64,000 nt of DNA, from contig CP107851.1 of NCBI GenBank assembly GCA_036013505.1, positions 8,170,001 through 8,234,000 on the forward strand. The letters run 5' to 3'. The notes below the pieces were generated by a model. The model did no database searches, was not told the origin of the DNA, and saw nothing but the letters and a program-made list of their open reading frames with translations. The translations under genes were made by a program, and so were the position numbers. The stretch is from Streptomyces sp. NBC_00510. Lineage in GTDB: Bacteria > Actinomycetota > Actinomycetes > Streptomycetales > Streptomycetaceae. Below, one piece after another: positions 24,549-32,458 of the stretch (its first letter is position 1; each line of letters opens with the position of its first letter).

Positions 24549-26005
24549 CGTCCGACCACCACCCGGTCGCCCTCGTCCAGCGAGCCGCCGTCCGCCCTCA
24601 CCTCGACCTGCCCGGCGGCCGAGAGGCCCACGGTGACGGGCACGTTCACCACCTCGCCGTCGCGGTCCACCCGTACCCGGGCCCTGCCGTCGGCGCTGGT
24701 GTGGACCGCGGCCACGGGCACCACCAGGACGGCGCCCTTGGAGGCGCCCACCTCGATGGTCACCTTGGCGGTGCCGCCCGACTGGTCCTTCAACGGGCCG
24801 GGTTCGGGTACGGAGATCACCAGCTGGACCGGAGCGGACGGGTCCGCGCCCGGCTCCGCGCCGGCGTCGGCGTCGGGTTCGGCCCCGCCCTCGTCCTTCG
24901 CGTCCGCGCTGGCGCCGTCGCCGTCCTTTCCGGCGTCCGCCTGGGTCCCGGCGCCGCCCACCTGCGCGACGACGCCGCGTACACGGGTGCCGTCCGCCGT
25001 CTCGATCCGCGCGGGCATGCCCTCGCGCAGCGCGGAGCCGTCGGCTCCGGGTACGACGGCCCGCACCACCACGTCGGAGCTCGTCACGGTGGCGACCTCG
25101 CCGTCCGGGGTGTCACCGAGGCGCACCTTGACCTTGTCGACCCGCACCGGCAGATCGGGCAGGAAGACGACCTCGCCCGCCGGGACCTTGGTGCCGTACG
25201 TGGCGGTGAACGCGCTGAGCGCCGCGTTGGCCCGGTCCAGCCGCTGCCGCGCGGAGCGCAGTTCGAGGGCGGACGCCTCGCCGGAGGCCGGCGGGCCCGC
25301 CGTGCCGGAACCGCCCTTGCCGCCCTCGCCCCCGCCGTCGGCTCCGCCGCCCTGCGCCGCGAGGACCGCGAGCTGCGCGTCGGTGACGGCGGCCTCCAGG
25401 TCGCCCAGCTGCTGCTGGTCGGCGACGCCCGGCTGCTGCGGCGTGAACCCCTTGCCCTGGTACCAGCGGGTCACCGCCGACGCGGTGCCCTGCCGGTAGT
25501 CCCCGCTGACGGCCCCCGGATCGTGCCCGATCCTGCGCAGCGCGCTCTGCAACTGCCTGACGTCGTCGCCCGAACTGCTCGGGCCGAGGGCCCGGTACAT
25601 CGGGACCGAGCCGCGCAGCACGAACACCGGACGGCCGTTCACCTGCATCAGGACGCTGCCCTCGCGCAGTGTGGCACCGGCCTGCGGAAGCCTGGTGACC
25701 CGCTGGGTCGCCTCGCCGTCCCCGGCACCGCCCGCGGACCCGACGGACCCGGACAGCGACACCCCGTGCGGTGCCCCGAACTCCACGCCGCCCTGCGCGA
25801 TCACGTTCGCGGTCAGCTTCCGGCGTTCCACGGCGACGGTGACCGGACCCGCCTCAGGCGGCCGGCGGGAGGCGGCGGCGTCGGCCGGGGACTGCATCTG
25901 CGTACCGGCGAACCAGCCGCCCGCGCCGACGAGCGCGACCACGCCCACGATCATCCCGACCTGCTTGCCACGCCCCTTCGGGCCGCTCGGCACACGCCGG
26001 CTCAT
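24545..26005 (-). CDS. Membrane-fusion-type efflux protein with peptidoglycan-binding domain
   Basis: A 486-aa MacA/HlyD-like adaptor. Cytoplasmic basic N-terminus, one membrane anchor (MIVGVVALVGAGGWFAGTQM, about 17-36), then an extracytoplasmic part. A PG_binding_1 module lies around 130-185 (DDVRQLQSALRRIGHDPGAV), and a helical hairpin at 195-270 is interrupted by a Gly-rich insert. A beta-barrel/lipoyl-like region follows (TIEVGASKGAVLVVPVAAVH; then RVRVDRDGEVVNVPVTVGLS). The peptidoglycan-binding module replaces outer-membrane contacts in Gram-positive versions. ATGA overlap with the upstream lipoprotein gene. Confidence 0.9.
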   Translation of the reverse strand: MSRRVPSGPKGRGKQVGMIVGVVALVGAGGWFAGTQMQSPADAAASRRPPEAGPVTVAVERRKLTANVIAQGGVEFGAPHGVSLSGSVGSAGGAGDGEATQRVTRLPQAGATLREGSVLMQVNGRPVFVLRGSVPMYRALGPSSSGDDVRQLQSALRRIGHDPGAVSGDYRQGTASAVTRWYQGKGFTPQQPGVADQQQLGDLEAAVTDAQLAVLAAQGGGADGGGEGGKGGSGTAGPPASGEASALELRSARQRLDRANAALSAFTATYGTKVPAGEVVFLPDLPVRVDKVKVRLGDTPDGEVATVTSSDVVVRAVVPGADGSALREGMPARIETADGTRVRGVVAQVGGAGTQADAGKDGDGASADAKDEGGAEPDADAGAEPGADPSAPVQLVISVPEPGPLKDQSGGTAKVTIEVGASKGAVLVVPVAAVHTSADGRARVRVDRDGEVVNVPVTVGLSAAGQVEVRADGGSLDEGDRVVVGR

Positions 26006-26955
26006 CCGGTGATCCCGGAGAAGGGGTGCTTGGCGAGCTTGGGGAAGTACGCGGCGCGGAACTCCTTGCCGCACTCCAGGTCCTTGCGGGCGATGGTGAT
26101 CTCCTGGGTGAGCTTGGCCCGCGCCGTGTCCTGGTCCATCTTCTGGACGCCGTCCTGCGGGGTCTGCTGGGCCGTCGCGAACTTCACCATGTCCCCGATG
26201 GCCGTCGGCTGCGTCGTCGTCACCGCGATGCCCTCGTCGCGCAGGCAGGACGCGAACCGCTGCGCCAGGGAGATCAACCGGGGATCCCCGTTGAGGGCCT
26301 GCTTCGCGGCGCGGTCCCGCTCCTCGTTCGCGGCGTGCTCACGGTCGAGTTCGGCCTGGGACTTCTCCGGCCCGTAAGCCTTCTCGATTCCCTCCTTCAC
26401 ACATCCCGGAAGCATCACCTTCTTCCCGCTCGCGAGTTGCTTCGCGGTGCCCATCGCCTTGTCGTAGGCCTTGCGCTGGGCCGGGGACAGCGCGTTGAGG
26501 TAGGCCTCGTCCGGGTTGGTCATCTCCTGGGCCTCGTGGGCCTTGCTGCCGGGGACGTCGGGGTCGTCCGGGTAGACGGCGGCCGCGAAGAAGCCGAAGC
26601 CGTACTTGTCGCGGTACTTCTTGGCCAGTTCGTAGTCCTGACCGTCGACCGGGATGGCGGCGGCGTCGGCGCCCGACACGTGCGGGGTGTAGGTGAAGCC
26701 CTTCTTCCGCATGCAGGCGGCAATGGTGTTCTGCGACACGTATTGCTGTCTGGTGCCCTCGTCGGCTCCCTCGGGAATGGCCAGTTCACCGTTGGCGGCG
26801 GCCCGCGAGGGCGACGTGGAGCCGTCGGAGGAGGAGCCGGCGGATGCGGCGGTACCGCCGTCGCCCTGGGAGCATCCGGCGAGCGCGAGGGCGAGCGCGA
26901 GGACACCGGCGGCCGCTGCCGGCCGCAGTGCACGCGTGGTGGGTGTGGGAGCCAT
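26002..26955 (-). CDS. Secreted lipoprotein heading the MacAB-like operon
   Basis: A 317-aa lipoprotein. The signal peptide ends LALALAGC with Cys28 as lipidation site, followed by a Ser/Gly/Thr linker to about 55. The rest is Cys-poor but has paired cysteines (IAACMRKKGF, a segment with LPGCVKEG, a segment with FASCLRDEG and a final LECGKEF) that could form two disulfides. No named family is recognised, but its coupling by ATGA to the membrane-fusion protein indicates a function with the exporter, perhaps as an outer-face accessory or sensor. GGAACG precedes the ATG. Confidence 0.85.
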   Translation of the reverse strand: MAPTPTTRALRPAAAAGVLALALALAGCSQGDGGTAASAGSSSDGSTSPSRAAANGELAIPEGADEGTRQQYVSQNTIAACMRKKGFTYTPHVSGADAAAIPVDGQDYELAKKYRDKYGFGFFAAAVYPDDPDVPGSKAHEAQEMTNPDEAYLNALSPAQRKAYDKAMGTAKQLASGKKVMLPGCVKEGIEKAYGPEKSQAELDREHAANEERDRAAKQALNGDPRLISLAQRFASCLRDEGIAVTTTQPTAIGDMVKFATAQQTPQDGVQKMDQDTARAKLTQEITIARKDLECGKEFRAAYFPKLAKHPFSGITG

Positions 26956-27060
26956 GTCGTTCCATCACTTCGTTCGAAAGGTGTCACGGCGGGGCGATGC
27001 GCCCCGTTGACGTCCTCAACCCGGTGGACCACCGCTCAGGGCTGAGCCGTTTCCGGCAAT

Positions 27061-27074
27061 GTGACGCACGTCAC
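27061..27074. promoter_or_regulatory. Candidate Crp-type site
   Basis: GTGACGCACGTCAC is a perfect 14-bp palindrome that fits the actinobacterial Crp pattern GTGN6GNCAC. It lies midway between the divergent lipoprotein and membrane-protein genes. Confidence 0.4.
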
Positions 27075-27135
27075 GGTTCGGGGCGGGAGGCCTGGTCGGC
27101 GGCGTGTGTTCCCCGGGCAACCGAACGGCGCTCCA

Positions 27136-27169
27136 CCCGGTTGGAACAGGAGTGAGGAGTTCAACCGGG
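27136..27169. other. Dyad with 8-bp perfect arms upstream of the leader ORF
   Basis: CCCGGTTG (27136-27143) and CAACCGGG (27162-27169) extend inward to GAAC/GTTC with one bulged base, enclosing AGGAGTGAGGA. It could be an RNA hairpin hiding a ribosome site or a protein-binding site. Confidence 0.4.
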
Positions 27170-27180
27170 ACGGGAGCGCG

Positions 27181-27243
27181 ATGGCAGGGGGCCTGCGCGG
27201 TGCGGGAGTCGGGGCCGGGCGGCCGTCCCGTGGAGGGGAGTGA
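27181..27243 (+). CDS. Putative 20-codon leader ORF
   Basis: GGGAGCGCG precedes ATG at 27181. The ORF encodes a Gly/Arg-rich 20-residue peptide whose TGA (27241-27243) overlaps the GTG at 27240 as GTGA. This suggests translational coupling to the following gene rather than a functional peptide. Confidence 0.3.
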   Translation: MAGGLRGAGVGAGRPSRGGE

Positions 27244-28025
27244 GGACCATGCGCGCCGCGCCTGACGAGCAGTGGCACGAGACGGAACAGGCGCTGCGCC
27301 GCCTCCTGCACGACGCGGTGCCGCAGACCGCCGGCCCCGCCGACCGCATGACGCGGATCAGGTGGCGTGTGCGGCGGCGCAGGCGGCGCCGCGCGGCAGT
27401 CGCCGGCGCGGCCACGGCGGTGGCCGCCGTCGTGGGCTGCGTGACCTTCGTACCGGGGCTGCGGCCACCGGGTGAGGCACGGACGCCGGCCGACGCGCCG
27501 GGACAGCGGCACGCCCTCCCCGCCGCGACGCCGTCGCCGGGAGCCACGGGGGACCGCACGACGGTCCGCCTCCTGAGCGGCACCGGACTGACGCTGCGGG
27601 TGCCGCGGACCTGGCACGGCCTGTCCGTCGACGATCGCGGCACGGCGACGGGCTTCGTCTCCTCGCAGTCCCTGAGCCTCCCGCCACGCGACTCCTGCCC
27701 CGACCTGGCGGAGGACGCGCTGCCCGCCTGCGAGCCGCTGGAGGAACTCGGCGAGGACGGGGTGCTGATGACGTTCCGGACCGCCGCGACGGGCAAGGCC
27801 GACCTGGCGAAGCCCCTCCGGATGAGCGAGCCGGCACCCGCCGGCAAGAGCTGCCAAACAGTGCGGGGCGACACGGAGATCCTCGCCTGGGGTTACGGCC
27901 GCTCGGCGGCGTACGGCAAGCCCTTCGAGGTGCGCATCGACGTGTGCCTGCGCGAACCGTCGGACGCCACCCTCACCACGGTCACGCAGGCCCTGAAGAC
28001 GGCGTTCCCCAGCGCCGGCGGCTGA
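27240..28025 (+). CDS. Single-pass membrane protein, hypothetical
   Basis: A 261-aa protein with a cytoplasmic N-terminus, a poly-Arg stretch (VRRRRRRRAAV) and one membrane segment (about 50-72). An extracytoplasmic domain with six Cys follows (RDSCPDLAEDALPACEPLEE; GKSCQTVRGDT; VDVCLRE-type end). The layout is that of the membrane proteins that follow ECF sigma-factor genes in Streptomyces, but no sigma gene is present here. GTG at 27240 is chosen for the GTGA overlap with the leader ORF; ATG at 27249 is an alternative. Function unknown. Confidence 0.7.
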   Translation: MRTMRAAPDEQWHETEQALRRLLHDAVPQTAGPADRMTRIRWRVRRRRRRRAAVAGAATAVAAVVGCVTFVPGLRPPGEARTPADAPGQRHALPAATPSPGATGDRTTVRLLSGTGLTLRVPRTWHGLSVDDRGTATGFVSSQSLSLPPRDSCPDLAEDALPACEPLEELGEDGVLMTFRTAATGKADLAKPLRMSEPAPAGKSCQTVRGDTEILAWGYGRSAAYGKPFEVRIDVCLREPSDATLTTVTQALKTAFPSAGG

Positions 28026-28150
28026 CGGGAGACGGCGGGCCCATGGACCGTCGGGCAGACGGTGCGTTCCGGGCGTCGCGGCACAACCAAACCCTTGCCC
28101 GGCATGTCGTACATGGAAAGGAAGCAAGAGCCGCAATGCAAGGGGGAACC

Positions 28151-28711
28151 ATGCGTGCGAAACGATACGGGGTGGTGCTGGCCGCCCTGGTGATGGCGGG
28201 TGCGGGGGTGGCCGTGGCGGCGCCCGCGGTGGCCGCGGCGCCCGCGGCGGCGTGCCCGACGGGCTGGGGCAGCCTCCCGAAGTCCGGGACGGACGCCGAC
28301 CTCGGGTCACTGACCGACATCAGGACCGGCAGCCACGAGTGCTACGACCGTGTGGTGTTCGACGTGCCCACCGCCGGCACCGACGCGATCGGCTACACCG
28401 TGCAGTACGTCGACGCCGTCCACCAGGACGGCTCGGGGCGGGTCATACCGGTCTCCGGCGGGGCGATCATCGAGATCCGGGTGGCCGCCCCCTCGTACGA
28501 CCCGCAGACCGGCGCCGCGACGTACCCGGGCCGGGCGGGGCGGACGCTGCCGGGCGTCGACCTGACCGGCTACCGCACCTTCCGGGACGCGAGGTTCGCG
28601 TCGAGCTTCGAGGGTGACACGCAGGTGGGCCTCGGTGTGCGGGCCCGGCTGCCGTTCCGGGTGTTCCAACTCTCCGACCGCCTGGTGATCGACGTGGCCC
28701 ACACCTGGTGA
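28151..28711 (+). CDS. Secreted AMIN-like domain protein
   Basis: A 186-aa exported protein. The signal peptide (about 1-34) ends in an Ala-rich AAAPAAA stretch. The mature part matches the actinobacterial AMIN-like domain: SHECYDRVVFDVP, GYTVQYVDAV, VPLSGGA-type turn and the closing FRVFQLSDRLVIDVAH. This domain is thought to bind cell-wall or other polymers. AGGGGGAACC directly precedes the ATG at 28151, preferred over the ATG at 28136. Confidence 0.85.
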   Translation: MRAKRYGVVLAALVMAGAGVAVAAPAVAAAPAAACPTGWGSLPKSGTDADLGSLTDIRTGSHECYDRVVFDVPTAGTDAIGYTVQYVDAVHQDGSGRVIPVSGGAIIEIRVAAPSYDPQTGAATYPGRAGRTLPGVDLTGYRTFRDARFASSFEGDTQVGLGVRARLPFRVFQLSDRLVIDVAHTW

Positions 28712-28723
28712 GGCGCTCCCGCC

Positions 28724-28760
28724 GGCCGGGCCCGGTGGCGTGACGCCACCGGGCCCGGCC
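28724..28760. terminator. 17-bp perfect hairpin after the AMIN-like gene
   Basis: Arms 28724-28740 and 28744-28760 pair perfectly around a TGA loop, twelve bases after the stop codon. Confidence 0.85.
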
Positions 28761-28893
28761 CGGGCGGCCACGGCCTTGACCAGTAACTCCTGTGAATTCC
28801 TGGGGCGGTTGAACACTCCGGGGGTGGTGTCCGTATGTGTGGACGGCTTGTCGTGTTCAGGCCGCCAATCATCAGGCGCGCAGGAGGGTTTCC

Positions 28894-30996
28894 TTGGTAC
28901 GCAATTCGCGCAGACGTGCTACCGGCACACGTAGCGGCACCTTTGTAGCCGTCGCCCTGATGCTGGGAGGCGGTGTCCTGGTAACGGCGAACGTGTTCGC
29001 CTCGGCGACCGAGGGGGACTCGTCGGGTCAGACGGCCCAGACGACCTCCGCGGGCCAGGCGATCACGGTCGACTGTCCGGACGTCGGCACGGAGCTCACC
29101 TCCGTGCCCGAGCAGGCGAAGGAGGACGTCGACAAGGAACTCGCCCTTCTGGACCAGCAGATAGCCGAGGCCTACCAGAGGCTGAAGGAGACGTCGGCAG
29201 CCCAGCAGCAGGACCCCGGTTTCGTGGACAACGCGGTCCTGGGCCCGCTGAAGGACAAGCGCGCCGCGACGATCGCGCGCATCCTGCAGGCCATCGACCG
29301 TGTGGGGGACCCCCCGCAGGGTGTCGAGGGCCTCGCGGGGTGTACGGTCCGCTCCACCGATGCCCAGGAAGGCCAGCAGGGCCAGGAGGGCCAGCAGGGC
29401 CAGGAAGGCCAGCAGGGCCAGGAGGGCCAGGAGGGCAGCCCGCAGCCGTCCACGGGTGACGGCGGCCAGAACGGTCAGGGCGACCAGGGCGCCCCGGCCG
29501 GGCAGGGCGGCGGCCAGGGCGGCAACGGCCCCGTCGTGGCGGACTTCGCCGACATCATGAGCGTGAACCCGAACGCGCCGCGCGGCCCGCAGCCGTCGGA
29601 CGCCTCTTCCGGCACGTTCTCGTCCGAATGCGGTGTCAACGCAGGCGGTCTGTTCAACTCCGACAACATCATCGTCGCCCCCGGAGTGACCAACGGCGCC
29701 CACCACTTCCACGACTACATCGGCAACCAGTCCAACAACGGACTCGCCACCATCGACGACCTCGCCAAGGCGGAGACCAGCTGCAAGGACCAGGGCGACA
29801 AGTCGTCGTACTACTGGCCCGTGCTGCGCGTGCAGGACGGCACCGTGGAGCGGGACGCCGGGGCGCCCGGCGGCGGCACCGAGGGCAACGCCGGGAAGAT
29901 CGTGACGCCCAAGGAGGTCACGCTCACGTTCGTCGGCAACCCCGTCAGCAAGGTCACGCCCATGCCGCGCCTGCTGCGCATCATCACGGGCGACGCCAAG
30001 GCCTTCGTCAACGGGCCGGCCAACGCCAACGCCTCCTGGAGCTGCACGGGTCTGGAGGACCGGCAGCTGAAGGACAAGTACCCGCTCTGCCCCGACGGCA
30101 GCGACGTGGTCCGCACCTTCCGGTTCCAGAGCTGCTGGGACGGCCAGAACGTCGACAGCGCCAACCACCGCACCCACGTGGCCTTCGCCGACGCGGGCGG
30201 CAACTGCCCGCAGGGCTTCAAGGCCATCCCGCAGCTCGTCCAGCGGATCGTGTACGACGTCCAGGCGCCGAGCGTCCAGGACGGCGGCAAGACGGTGCCG
30301 TTGTTCGCGGTGGACTCCTTCCCCGAGAACCTGCACAAGCCGATCACCGACCACGGCGACTTCATCAACATCTTCGACGAGGGCCTGATGCAGGAGGTGG
30401 CCGACTGCATCAACCAGGGCCGCACCTGCGGCGCCGGCGACGACGGTGCGGAGGAGCCCGGCAACGGCGGGAACGACGACCCCGGTGCGGAGGAGCCCGG
30501 CAACGGCGGGAACGACGACCCCGGTGCGGAGGAGCCCGGCAACGGGGGCAACGACAACCCCGGCGCGGAGGAGCCCGGCAATGGGGGCAACGACAACCCC
30601 GGCGCCGAAGAACCCCCGGCCGACACCCCGGACGACGACCAGAACGGAGGCGACAACACCCCCGACGCTCCCGTCACAGTGACGCCCAAGGCCGACACCA
30701 CGCCTACGGCGGGCCAGGACGACACCGCCAACCCGCCCGCCGGCGGCCACGAGCACCACGGAGAGCAGCAGGGCGGGCAGCAGGGCGAGGAGCAGGGCGG
30801 ACAGCAGTCGACGGCGCCCGGGCAGTCCCCCGCCCCCGGCGGGTTCGCCCCGAGCCCCGCGGGACAGGCCAACCAGCAGGCGATCAACGGCGGTCTGGCC
30901 GACACCGGGACCAACCTGTGGCCGGCCGGCCTCGGAGCGGTCCTGGCGATCGCGGGATTCCTCCTGCTCCGCAGGGTGAAGCGCGGCGCGCTCTAG
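28894..30996 (+). CDS. DUF1996 surface protein with LAXTG sortase motif
   Basis: A 700-aa protein starting at TTG, chosen because GCAGGAGGG lies just upstream. N-terminal signal/anchor (about 15-37) and a helical segment (about 60-140). A QEG/QQG repeat linker follows (about 158-181), then a DUF1996 domain (about 209-510; PGVTNGAHHFHDYIGNQSNN, SYYWPVLRVQDG, FPENLHKPITDHGDF). A tail of four 13-residue Glu/Pro/Gly/Asn/Asp repeats leads to a Gln/Gly-rich region and a C-terminal LADTG (about 668-672), a hydrophobic stretch and RRVKR. The tail is a class E sortase signal, so the protein should be covalently wall-anchored. DUF1996 is most common in fungal and actinomycete secreted proteins; function unknown. 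Confidence 0.9.
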   Translation: MVRNSRRRATGTRSGTFVAVALMLGGGVLVTANVFASATEGDSSGQTAQTTSAGQAITVDCPDVGTELTSVPEQAKEDVDKELALLDQQIAEAYQRLKETSAAQQQDPGFVDNAVLGPLKDKRAATIARILQAIDRVGDPPQGVEGLAGCTVRSTDAQEGQQGQEGQQGQEGQQGQEGQEGSPQPSTGDGGQNGQGDQGAPAGQGGGQGGNGPVVADFADIMSVNPNAPRGPQPSDASSGTFSSECGVNAGGLFNSDNIIVAPGVTNGAHHFHDYIGNQSNNGLATIDDLAKAETSCKDQGDKSSYYWPVLRVQDGTVERDAGAPGGGTEGNAGKIVTPKEVTLTFVGNPVSKVTPMPRLLRIITGDAKAFVNGPANANASWSCTGLEDRQLKDKYPLCPDGSDVVRTFRFQSCWDGQNVDSANHRTHVAFADAGGNCPQGFKAIPQLVQRIVYDVQAPSVQDGGKTVPLFAVDSFPENLHKPITDHGDFINIFDEGLMQEVADCINQGRTCGAGDDGAEEPGNGGNDDPGAEEPGNGGNDDPGAEEPGNGGNDNPGAEEPGNGGNDNPGAEEPPADTPDDDQNGGDNTPDAPVTVTPKADTTPTAGQDDTANPPAGGHEHHGEQQGGQQGEEQGGQQSTAPGQSPAPGGFAPSPAGQANQQAINGGLADTGTNLWPAGLGAVLAIAGFLLLRRVKRGAL
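29365..29436 (+). repeat. Eight 9-bp repeats encoding QEG/QQG
   Basis: The 72-bp run alternates CAGGAAGGC/CAGGAGGGC with CAGCAGGGC. It encodes a hydrophilic collagen-like linker inside the DUF1996 protein. Confidence 0.9.
30445..30600 (+). repeat. Four 39-bp repeats encoding a 13-residue acidic unit
   Basis: Units at 30445, 30484, 30523 and 30562 encode GAEEPGNGGND[DN]P, with a partial fifth copy following. The first two copies are identical at DNA level except at one or no position, so this part is recent. They form the wall-spanning region before the sorting signal. Confidence 0.9.
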
Positions 30997-31028
30997 CTCC
31001 GCTTCCCAGGCGGCCGCAGTGAAGTCCC

Positions 31029-31063
31029 CCTTGGCGACCGGGCGTACCGCCCGGTCGCCAAGG
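31029..31063. terminator. Bidirectional 16-bp hairpin terminator
   Basis: Arms 31029-31044 and 31048-31063 pair perfectly around a TAC loop, between the convergent DUF1996 gene and the LRV-repeat gene. Confidence 0.85.
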
Positions 31064-31074
31064 GCGTTGTCCGG

Positions 31075-32454
31075 CTAGTCGGAGACCCCGGCGCCGTCCA
31101 GGAGCCGGTGCATGTCCTCGGCGGGCAGACCGGGGTTGCCGGCGGCGAGATGGGTCGTGTCGGGGTCGTCGAGCAGTTCGCGGATCAGCGGTACGGGCAG
31201 CCGCGGGTGACGGGCCGCCGCCCAGCGCCGGTCGGGGTCGCGGGCGAACTCCTCCAGGGTCTCCACGGGCAGGTCCGGGTCGGTCAAGGCGAGACGACGT
31301 TCCTCGGGGTCCGTCGAGTCCGCGAACCGCTCCGCGAGGCCCGCGGCGGGGAACCGCAGGTGGGAGGCGAACATCATGACCGCGCGGTGGGTGCCGTTGA
31401 GGTAGAGGTCCAGCAGGGTTTCCGGCGGCGGCTCCGGGTGGAACTCGCACAGCAGGAGCCGCACGGCGAAGTCCTCGTCCCGGGAGAGCAGTTCGACGTA
31501 CTCGGGCTCCAGGCCAGGGCACACGGCGGCGCTGCGGCGCAGCCACGTGTGCGCGGAGGTCGCACATCGCCGCAGGACCTCCGGGTCGTCCCGGGCCTCC
31601 CACACCCAGTCCAGCACGTCCAGGCGGTCCTCGGGGCCCACGGTGTAGTCGACGGCCGCGCGTTCCCGCTCCGTCAGTTCCGGCCTGGCGGAGACGACCA
31701 GCCGTACGTGTGGATCCGGGTGGGTGGCCAACCGCGCGACGAGGTCCGGGGGGAGGGAGGGGTTGGCGGCGACGGACCCCGGGTGGTCGTCGGTGACCAG
31801 GCGTTCGGCGAGTTCGCGGCTCAGCTTCCCGTGGCGGAGCACCGTCTTCTGGAGCCAGGAGTCCGCGAGGCTCTCCACGAGCCAGGCCGTGCGTTCTGCG
31901 TCCTGATGGCAGACGCGCATTGCGGCGGTGCGTCGCACGTCGAGGTCGTCGTCGTGGAGCAGCGCCTCCTTGGTGTCGTCGGTGAGGGAGTCCCACGCGC
32001 GGCAGGCCGCCTGGCGCAGGGGGCCGTCCGGACGGTCCGCCAGTCCCGCCAGGAGGTGGCCGGGCACGGCGTGCGAGGTGACGGTCTCGCAGCGGATCCG
32101 CCCGTCCGGGTGGGCGAGGAGTCGTTCGTACGCCCGGTCGGGCAGGGGCTCCACGGGTTTCCTGTACGGCGTCGGGCCGATGGCCAGGGCCATGACGACC
32201 CTGCGCGACGGATCGTCGAGTAGGCGGGCCCGCTGGGCGGGGTCCGCGTTCGCGCTCGTGGCGAATTCGATCCGCAGTTCCGGGTCGGGGTCGGTCACGA
32301 TCGCGTCGACCACCCCCGGCGGAAGACCTCGGCGTTGGGCGACGTTCCGCCTGATCGCCTGGTCGTCGTGTGTGAGCAGCCGCAGCAGGACGTCCGCCGG
32401 CGCGGAGGGATTCCAGGACAGATACGCCAGGGCGGCGACGTGGTGGTCGGCCAT
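31075..32454 (-). CDS. Leucine-rich repeat variant (LRV) protein
   Basis: A 459-aa soluble protein built from about fifteen helical repeats with the LRV pattern, for example DDQAIRRNVAQRRGLPPGVV, DPDPELRIEFATSANADPAQ and AANPSLPPDLVARLATHPDP. LRV domains form superhelical scaffolds for protein binding; an LRV protein with an Fe-S cluster is known from Azotobacter, but its Cys motif is not seen here. The start at 32454 lies four bases beyond the upstream gene's stop, so translation is probably coupled to the membrane protein. Partner unknown. Confidence 0.83.
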   Translation of the reverse strand: MADHHVAALAYLSWNPSAPADVLLRLLTHDDQAIRRNVAQRRGLPPGVVDAIVTDPDPELRIEFATSANADPAQRARLLDDPSRRVVMALAIGPTPYRKPVEPLPDRAYERLLAHPDGRIRCETVTSHAVPGHLLAGLADRPDGPLRQAACRAWDSLTDDTKEALLHDDDLDVRRTAAMRVCHQDAERTAWLVESLADSWLQKTVLRHGKLSRELAERLVTDDHPGSVAANPSLPPDLVARLATHPDPHVRLVVSARPELTERERAAVDYTVGPEDRLDVLDWVWEARDDPEVLRRCATSAHTWLRRSAAVCPGLEPEYVELLSRDEDFAVRLLLCEFHPEPPPETLLDLYLNGTHRAVMMFASHLRFPAAGLAERFADSTDPEERRLALTDPDLPVETLEEFARDPDRRWAAARHPRLPVPLIRELLDDPDTTHLAAGNPGLPAEDMHRLLDGAGVSD

Positions 32455-32458
32455 GGTG

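Noticed and set aside
29365..30600. CRISPR-like repeats
   Set aside because: The repeats are in frame, contiguous without unique spacers, and encode Gln/Gly and Glu/Pro/Gly/Asn protein repeats.
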